A stretch of DNA of 64,000 bases from Micromonospora humi. GTDB taxonomy: Bacteria; Actinomycetota; Actinomycetes; Mycobacteriales; Micromonosporaceae. Shown piece by piece: positions 58,648 through 64,000 of this stretch. Position 1 is the stretch's first letter. Each line of letters opens with the position of its first letter. The notes beneath the pieces were generated by a model. That model ran no database searches, was not told the DNA's origin, and saw only the letters and a program-made list of their open reading frames with translations. Where the stretch lies: positions 81,104-145,103 of the forward strand of contig NZ_FMDM01000012.1 of the NCBI RefSeq assembly GCF_900090105.1, given 5' to 3'. A program made the position numbers and the translations under genes.

Positions 58648-59301
58648 GTGGCGTTCGAGGGATTGCGCAACCGCCACGCGGCCTGGCGGGTGCGCCCGGG
58701 CAACGGGCAACCGCTGCCGCGCTTCCGCTGGTGGCAGCTGCTGAGCAGGTCGGTGCGCACGCTGACGCTGCGCGCACCGGACGGCACCACGCCGACCTAC
58801 GCGGTCGACGTCCGCCAGCTGGGTGATCGCGACGACGGCGCGGTACGCGCGCGGCTCTACCTCGACGGCGCGCTGGTCTCGCTCTCGACGATGCCGGCTC
58901 GTTTCCCCGTCCCGGGTGGTCACATCGAGGTCGCCGTCGGCGCCTACGGGCTACGACGCTGCCACTACGTGCGGGTCGACGGCACCGCGACGCAGTTGGT
59001 GCCCCACCCCGCCTCCGCCGAGGGGCGACGCGCCCGCCTGCACCGCACGCACCCGGGCCTGAGTCGCCTCGTCGGCGCCGTCTCGACACTGCTCGTGCTC
59101 GTCGGGATCTGCGTGGCCGTGCCCCAGCTCGCCGAGACGATCTCGCACGCTCCACCCGTGGCGGATGCGCTCGGGACCTTCGATCTCCCGGTGCGCGTCC
59201 CGCCCGCGGTGAACCTCGCCGCCGGCCTCGCGGCGGTCGCGGGCAGCGCCGAGCGTGCTCTGCGCCTGCGTTCGAACTGGGTCGACTCCCTCGCGAGCTG
59301 A
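58648..59301 (+). CDS. membrane protein downstream of acyltransferase
   Basis: 217 aa from GTG 58648. A soluble domain of 145 residues ('PDGTTPTYAVDVRQLGDRDD', 'VPGGHIEVAVGAYGL') precedes two hydrophobic segments ('GAVSTLLVLVGICVAVPQLA', 'PPAVNLAAGLAAVAGSAERA'). No recognised family. Probably forms a two-gene unit with the acyltransferase. Confidence 0.7.
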   Translation: MAFEGLRNRHAAWRVRPGNGQPLPRFRWWQLLSRSVRTLTLRAPDGTTPTYAVDVRQLGDRDDGAVRARLYLDGALVSLSTMPARFPVPGGHIEVAVGAYGLRRCHYVRVDGTATQLVPHPASAEGRRARLHRTHPGLSRLVGAVSTLLVLVGICVAVPQLAETISHAPPVADALGTFDLPVRVPPAVNLAAGLAAVAGSAERALRLRSNWVDSLAS

Positions 59302-59688
59302 CCACGAGAAAGTCACCGCCCTCCCCGGGGCGCCGCCGCGACGCCCGCCGCTAGGTTCCCCATGGCGGTCGAGGGTACGAAACCCGTCGTAGCGTGGCCG
59401 GCGCCGGATCGGCTGGGCGGACGCGGCTCCGTCACGGACTCCGTCTCGAAATATGGGAGATCGGCCGACGCTCCGAACGGGAACCACCGTGCTGAGTCCC
59501 ACCATTCAGGATTCCCATCGGCGGCACTTGTGCGTCCACCAGGGATCCGACCTCGGGTGCTCCACGTCACATTGTTGCGGCCAGGGCCCGCTCGTATCGT
59601 CTGCCGGCAAGCTGAGCGACAGCGCACCGTCGCCTGTTGTTCACTGTCGGGCAATGTTGCCATCCGCGAGAGCAACGGGGGCTCACGC
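59302..59688. promoter_or_regulatory. 387-bp upstream region of the P-loop/deaminase operon
   Basis: No gene is evident on either strand. AT-richer than its neighbours, with an inverted repeat GGCAA-TG-TTGCC (59649-59660) 28 bp before the start codon, which may be an operator, and TTGTTC (59637-59642) as possible -35. Confidence 0.4.
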
Positions 59689-60756
59689 ATGGGTATCGCT
59701 GTCTATTCACTCGATTTCGGACTGGCCACGGTCCACCTGGACTGCCGTCCGTTGGCGGACCACGAGGTGGTCCGCCGGGCGCTCGCCTTCTTCGGCTCCC
59801 ATGCCACCGTGTCGGCATCCGCCGAGGTGCCGGACCAGCCGGCCGAGGCGGTGCTGCGCTGCGCTGAATGGGAGGCCGTCCCGGCGGGTTGGCGTGCGGC
59901 GGCGACCACCGCGGTCACCATCCGGCGCAGCAGTGCCGCCGCGTTCAACCTGCACGGCCTGCGCGGCCACGTCGACGGCGCCGACGTCGTGGTCTGCCAG
60001 GACACCACTACCGCTCTGCGGCTGCGCGACGGCGTCCGCTCCGCGGACCTGTACCTCGGCTCGGCGTCGTTCGTCCAGCTGGTCGAGTTCGTCCGGGACA
60101 TCGTGCTGAAGGCGGCCGAACGTACCGGGGCCGTGCAGGTGCACGCGGCCTGCGCCGCTCGCGACGGAAAGGCCGTCGCGATCGTCGGGGCCAAGGGCGC
60201 CGGCAAGAGCACCATGTTGCTCGATCTGGTCGGCCGGCACGGCTTCCGGCTGGTGTCCGGCGACAAGATCCTTGTCGAGCGGACCGACGAAGGCCTGACC
60301 GTGCGCGGCTGGCCGGACTTCCCGCACCTGGGCGTGGGCACGATCGTCGGTCATCCGGCACTGGCCGCCGAGGTCGCCGCGCTCGGGCACGACCTCGACG
60401 CGGCCGAGCCGCAGCGCAAGCTGTTGCTGGATCCCGAGGTGCTGGAGCGGGCCTTCGGCCTGACCTACCAACCGGGGGCGGTGCCGTTGTCGGCGGTGGT
60501 CCTGCCGGAGGTCGCCCGCGGCGGCGCGGGAGAGCTGTCCGTCCTGGCCCACCCGGACCTCGACGAGGTGATGCGCCACGTCGAGCGCACCGCCGACAAC
60601 CGGTGGATGAGCTGGCACGCCTTCCGCACCTCGGTGCCGGCGGACGTGTCGGGCCGCGCGGAGGCGGCAGTGCGTGCGGGTCTCGCTCGGCTCGACTGGT
60701 GGCGGTCGACCGGACGGGCGCCCTATCCGGGCGCGGACAAGCTGGTGTCGGCATGA
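59689..60756 (+). CDS. HPr-kinase-like P-loop protein
   Basis: 355 aa from ATG 59689. An N-terminal mixed domain (1-145) precedes 'VHAACAARDGKAVAIVGAKG' with P-loop GAKGAGKST (167-175) and 'RLVSGDKILVE', the layout of HPr kinase-related proteins that phosphorylate Ser or small substrates with ATP. HprK signature residues for HPr binding are not evident and no ptsH is nearby, so the substrate differs. The stop overlaps the next ATG. First gene of a four-gene operon. Confidence 0.78.
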   Translation: MGIAVYSLDFGLATVHLDCRPLADHEVVRRALAFFGSHATVSASAEVPDQPAEAVLRCAEWEAVPAGWRAAATTAVTIRRSSAAAFNLHGLRGHVDGADVVVCQDTTTALRLRDGVRSADLYLGSASFVQLVEFVRDIVLKAAERTGAVQVHAACAARDGKAVAIVGAKGAGKSTMLLDLVGRHGFRLVSGDKILVERTDEGLTVRGWPDFPHLGVGTIVGHPALAAEVAALGHDLDAAEPQRKLLLDPEVLERAFGLTYQPGAVPLSAVVLPEVARGGAGELSVLAHPDLDEVMRHVERTADNRWMSWHAFRTSVPADVSGRAEAAVRAGLARLDWWRSTGRAPYPGADKLVSA

Positions 60757-61295
60757 GGGTCGCGTTCATCGGCCCGACCGGCTCGGGCAAGTCGACCTCG
60801 GCCGAGCTGGTCGAGGAGTACGCCGCGGCGCGGGGCCGGACCACGGCGCGGATCAAACTCGCGGACCCGCTCTATCGGCTCCAGCAGCAGGTGTACGCGG
60901 CGGCCGGGCGCTCGATCGAGCCCTACGCGCAGGACCAGGTGCTGCTGGAGGCGTTGGCCGGAGAACTGCGCCGGATCAATCCGGTCAGCCTGGCCACCGA
61001 CCTCCTGCGCCGGTTGGAGCGCACCGACGCCGACATCATCGTCAACGACGACCTGCGTGACCCGCACGTCGACGCGGTGCGGCTGCGGGCGGCGGGGTTC
61101 CGGGTGGTGCGGGTGCGCTGCGCCGAGCAGACCCGGCTGCGCCGCCTCGCGCGGCGCGCGGACGTGGCTGCGGTACGGCACTCCGCGACGACCAGCGAGA
61201 TCGACCTGATCGAGACGGACCACGAGATTCTCAACAACGGCAGCGTCGCCGAGTTGCGCAGCGCTGTCGAGCAGATGTTGGAGGGCCTCGGATGA
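60753..61295 (+). CDS. dNMP-kinase-like P-loop NTPase
   Basis: 180 aa. P-loop GPTGSGKST (7-15), 'TARIKLADPLYRLQQQVYAA' and 'DADIIVNDDLRDPHVDAVRL' followed by 'AGFRVVRVRCAEQTRLRRLA' match the deoxynucleoside monophosphate kinase family (T4 gp1-like). It could phosphorylate a deoxynucleotide or a related phosphate acceptor. ATGA overlaps with genes on both sides. Confidence 0.8.
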   Translation: MRVAFIGPTGSGKSTSAELVEEYAAARGRTTARIKLADPLYRLQQQVYAAAGRSIEPYAQDQVLLEALAGELRRINPVSLATDLLRRLERTDADIIVNDDLRDPHVDAVRLRAAGFRVVRVRCAEQTRLRRLARRADVAAVRHSATTSEIDLIETDHEILNNGSVAELRSAVEQMLEGLG

Positions 61296-61843
61296 TCCTC
61301 ACAGGTCAGGAGATCGAACAGCAGGTGGCCCAGGGCCGGGTCGTCATCGACGGGTTCGACCCCGCCCGCATCGAGCCGAACAGCTACGGATTCCGCCTGG
61401 CCGACACGCTGCTTCGCTACGACGACGGCGTGCTCGACCCCGCGGTGCCGCCCCGCTACGAGCGGCTGGTCATGGACGACGGCGGGCTGGTGCTGGAGCC
61501 GCACCGGTTCTACCTCGGCTCGACGCTGGAGGCGATGGGTAGCGAACACCACGCGGCCACGCTCTACGCCTGCCGGTCGGTGGCGACGCTGGGCATGTGG
61601 ATCCAGTTCTCCGCGCCCCTGGGGCACAGCGGTGCGATCTTTCCGTGGACGCTGGAGATCACCGTCGCACAGCGGCTTCGGGTGTACCCGGGCATGGTGG
61701 TCGGCAAGATCGCGTTCTGGGCGCTCCAGGGCCAGCCGCACCGGTACGCGGGCAAGTACACCGGATCCCGCAGTGTCGTGCCGTCGCGGCTGGCGCAGGA
61801 ATCCGTGCACGCCGGCCGTGAACTGGTGGTGACCGGGCGATGA
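61292..61843 (+). CDS. dCTP deaminase-like protein A (retains Glu, lost Ser/Arg)
   Basis: 183 aa, DCD/dUTPase fold: 'FYLGSTLEAMGSEHHAATLY', 'FPWTLEITVAQRLRVYPGMV'. Compared with E. coli Dcd the catalytic Glu is kept (E122 in 'WTLEIT'), Ala108 is kept, but the RSSLAR segment reads CRSVAT (94-99), so the nucleophile-positioning Ser and the Arg are lost. Starts in ATGA and ends in ATGA with the next gene. Colinear with the N-terminal domain of the downstream fusion protein. Confidence 0.85.
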   Translation: MILTGQEIEQQVAQGRVVIDGFDPARIEPNSYGFRLADTLLRYDDGVLDPAVPPRYERLVMDDGGLVLEPHRFYLGSTLEAMGSEHHAATLYACRSVATLGMWIQFSAPLGHSGAIFPWTLEITVAQRLRVYPGMVVGKIAFWALQGQPHRYAGKYTGSRSVVPSRLAQESVHAGRELVVTGR

Positions 61844-64000
61844 TCCTCACCGGACCGGAGATCAGCCGGGAGCAGGCCACCGGGCGCATCGTCATCTCGC
61901 CGTTCACGCCCGAGCAGGTCAATCCGAACAGCTACAACTTTCGTCTGGGGCGGAGGCTGCGCGTCTACGTGGCCGCCGAACTGGACCCGCGCCGGCCCAA
62001 CGAGTTCACCGAGATCGACATCCCGGACGAGGGGCACGTGTTGGAGCCTGGCCGGCTCTACCTGGCGCACACCGAGGAGGTGCTGGGTAGCGAGTTCTAC
62101 GCGCCCACCTTCGCGGCGCGCTCGTCGGTGGCCCGGCTCGGCCTGTTCATCAACCTGTCGGCGTGCCTGGGCGACATCGGCTTCGTCGGCCAGTGGACGT
62201 TGCAGCTGTACGCGGTGCACCGGGTGCGGGTGTACCCGGGTATGAACATCGGCCAGATGATGTGGTGGCGCCCGGCCGGTGAGATCGCCCTCTACGACGG
62301 CAAGTACCAGAGCTCGGCGGGTCCGCGCTCCAGCGACATCCACCTCGACCTCGACCGGCAGATCGCCCGCGGCCGCTTCCCGGGCCTCCGCACCCGGGTC
62401 GAGGCGGGGACGGTCGGCAACAAGTTCGCCCGGCTGGCCTGGGCCAGCAGCCGGGTCCCGGTGCCCGAGGCGTTCGCGGTCCCGGCCACCGAGCTCACCG
62501 CCGCCGTGCCCGCCGACGCGATGCGACGGCTCCAGCAGGTCTTCGAGGAGCTGCGCGCGACGATCGGGTCGTCGTTCCTGGAGTCGACGGCGGAACTGGC
62601 CGACATCGCGGGCGGCCTACGGATGCCGCCCGCGGCGCGGGAGATGCTGAGGACCAGGCTGACCGACGTGTTCGGCCCGGAGCCGTCCGCGCGCTTCGCG
62701 GTGCGCTCGTCCGGGCTGGCCGAGGACTCCGCGCAGGCGAGCTACGCCGGCGCGCACCTCACCACGCTCGGGGTGACCGGCGTCGACGAGGTGATCGAGG
62801 CGGTCGAGGCGGGCTGGCGCTCGTACTATGCGGCTCCGGCGGTCAGTGCCCGGGTCCGCGCCGGTGACTTCGACCCGCAGCCGCGGCTGGCGGTCGTGGT
62901 GCAGCGGATGGTCGACGCCCGCCTCGCCGGGGTGGCGATGACCGGCCTGACCGGGGACCCCGAGCGGGTGGATGTGGAATACCGCGAAGGGCTGGGTGAC
63001 GTCCTGGTCGCCGGGGCAGACGCCGCGCTGCGCGGCAACGACCTGGCGGCGGTGCCCACGGCCCACCGGCCGGTACTGGCTCGCGTGCACGAGCTCGTCG
63101 GGGCGTTGCGCGCCGAACTGGGGGAGGACGTCGACGTCGAGTGGGCCGCCGACGACGCCGACGTGTACGTGTTGCAGGTCCGCCCGGTCACCGCCACCGT
63201 CTCCCGCCGCTCGTCCGCCGGGCCGGCGGTCGAGGTGGTCCGTCTCTACACCGAGGATCCGCCGGCCGGGGCCGACCTGCAGGAGGTGTCCGACGTCTAC
63301 GCCGGGTACGTCGCCAAACGTGGGCCGGCGTACCGCCTGGCCGCGGCGCAGGAGGTGCCGACGGCGCCCGGCTGGCTGTTCGGGTTCAACGCCGAGGGCC
63401 TCGCCGGCGAGGCCGGTGCCATGGCGCTGAAGCAGGCGCTCTCGGTCGGCTCCGCTGCCGAGTGCGTCCTGGACCTGGGCGGGAACCTCCGCCAGATCAT
63501 CGTCGACAAGGACGAGGTGGCGGCCCGGCTGGCCGAGGTCGCCGAGCCGGGCCACGTGCGCTACGCCGTGGTCCGTGACTTCCTCCGCGGTGACCTGGGC
63601 TTCATCTCCCGGTTGAGCGGCGACGGGATGGTCGTGGAGTACACCCCGGAGGGGCTGCTCGCCCTGAACCGAGGCACCGCGGGCGCCCAGCGCGTCGTGG
63701 TACGGGACCTGGCGGTCGGGCTGGAGGTCCCCGGTAACGTCGAGGCTCCGGCGCAGGCCGCCGGCCTGGTCCGGCACCTGCCGACGATCGCCCGGATGAC
63801 ATCCGCGATGCAGGAGTGGACCGGGCCGGTGACGGTCGAGTGGGTGTACGCCCTCGGCCAGCCGTACTTCGTCGACTTCTCCGCCCTGCACGGCGACGTG
63901 CAGCTGCTGGCGGCCGACGACGAGACGATCTCGGCCGGCGTCGCCCACGGACCGGTGCTGCGGCTCGACGACGCCGCCGACGACGAGTGGCTGCGGCGGC
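61840..64000 (+). CDS. dCTP deaminase-like domain fused to PEP-synthase-type ATP-grasp domain (partial)
   Basis: At least 720 aa; runs off the window. Residues 1-190 are a DCD domain with RSSVAR (94-99, intact) but Gln122 in place of the catalytic Glu ('WTLQLY'), the reciprocal of protein A. Residues about 215-455 form a PPDK_N/PEP synthase ATP-binding domain: 'RFAVRSSGLAEDSAQASYAG' and 'VDVEWAADDADVYVLQVRPV'. Residues 460-720 contain a second, weaker copy ending 'PVTVEWVYALGQPYFVDFSA'. No phosphohistidine swivel domain is seen before the window end. ATG 61840 overlaps the preceding stop. Confidence 0.85.
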   Translation, partial: MILTGPEISREQATGRIVISPFTPEQVNPNSYNFRLGRRLRVYVAAELDPRRPNEFTEIDIPDEGHVLEPGRLYLAHTEEVLGSEFYAPTFAARSSVARLGLFINLSACLGDIGFVGQWTLQLYAVHRVRVYPGMNIGQMMWWRPAGEIALYDGKYQSSAGPRSSDIHLDLDRQIARGRFPGLRTRVEAGTVGNKFARLAWASSRVPVPEAFAVPATELTAAVPADAMRRLQQVFEELRATIGSSFLESTAELADIAGGLRMPPAAREMLRTRLTDVFGPEPSARFAVRSSGLAEDSAQASYAGAHLTTLGVTGVDEVIEAVEAGWRSYYAAPAVSARVRAGDFDPQPRLAVVVQRMVDARLAGVAMTGLTGDPERVDVEYREGLGDVLVAGADAALRGNDLAAVPTAHRPVLARVHELVGALRAELGEDVDVEWAADDADVYVLQVRPVTATVSRRSSAGPAVEVVRLYTEDPPAGADLQEVSDVYAGYVAKRGPAYRLAAAQEVPTAPGWLFGFNAEGLAGEAGAMALKQALSVGSAAECVLDLGGNLRQIIVDKDEVAARLAEVAEPGHVRYAVVRDFLRGDLGFISRLSGDGMVVEYTPEGLLALNRGTAGAQRVVVRDLAVGLEVPGNVEAPAQAAGLVRHLPTIARMTSAMQEWTGPVTVEWVYALGQPYFVDFSALHGDVQLLAADDETISAGVAHGPVLRLDDAADDEWLRR

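Noticed and set aside
1-64000. Large biosynthetic gene cluster (PKS/NRPS) or CRISPR-Cas
   Set aside because: No ketosynthase, adenylation, carrier, Cas or repeat-spacer sequences are seen in any frame.

Overview
The window is high-GC (about 72%) actinobacterial chromosome, most likely Micromonosporaceae. The evidence is an SsgB-type sporulation protein, SARP/AfsR and NB-ARC/TPR regulators, many GTG starts, MSMEG-type small-molecule oxidoreductases and GC-driven antisense shadow frames. No species can be named from the sequence.

Left block (1-7.4 kb, ordinary chromosome): the end of a sulfonate/nitrate-type ABC importer, an LLM flavin monooxygenase, a flavin reductase and a RutE-like nitroreductase form one overlapping operon, probably scavenging sulfur or nitrogen from organic compounds. 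An Rrf2 regulator faces it. Then come AraC, an SDR, SsgB, a PGPGW membrane protein and tRNA-Val(CAC) with its terminator.

Accessory island (about 7.4-17.2 kb): scars of IS3-type ends in inverted orientation, a broken TPR gene, a membrane protein, a large barstar-domain protein and a 42-aa ORF with its own promoter/operator/terminator. Next is a dense array of 37 tRNA genes covering all 20 amino acids, including an initiator-like tRNA, interrupted by two damaged HNH endonuclease genes. An EF-Tu domain-2-like mini-protein and an isochorismatase-family gene follow. Many array tRNAs have odd features (C33, short-arm Leu tRNAs, non-canonical T-loops).

Regulatory/enzymatic middle (17.2-49.8 kb): two tandem XRE-NB-ARC-TPR paralogues, a SpoIIE phosphatase, two alpha/beta hydrolases plus a pirin, a truncated VanW protein, a membrane-anchored NB-ARC/TPR protein with near-perfect 42-residue repeats, a lipoprotein, an ECF sigma/partner pair, a formamidase-like gene and a giant SARP-NB-ARC regulator divergent from an MFS/quinone oxidoreductase/SDR/SDR operon. 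WYL, TetR and MerR regulators with their target enzymes complete this part.

Cell-envelope hydrolase cluster (49-57.3 kb): two secreted SlpE/Tap-like alpha/beta hydrolases, a class A beta-lactamase, a CPBP protease, and a second beta-lactamase-like serine hydrolase co-transcribed with a LysR regulator. A roughly 60-bp conserved upstream element occurs in two full copies and one partial copy in this stretch.

Right end (57.4-64 kb): a condensation-fold acyltransferase with a membrane partner, then a tightly overlapping operon of an HPr-kinase-like P-loop protein, a dNMP-kinase-like P-loop protein, a dCTP-deaminase-like protein, and a second dCTP-deaminase-like domain fused to a PEP-synthase-type ATP-grasp domain (running off the window). 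The two deaminase paralogues are colinear and have lost complementary active-site residues. I regard this operon as the best candidate for an undescribed system here.
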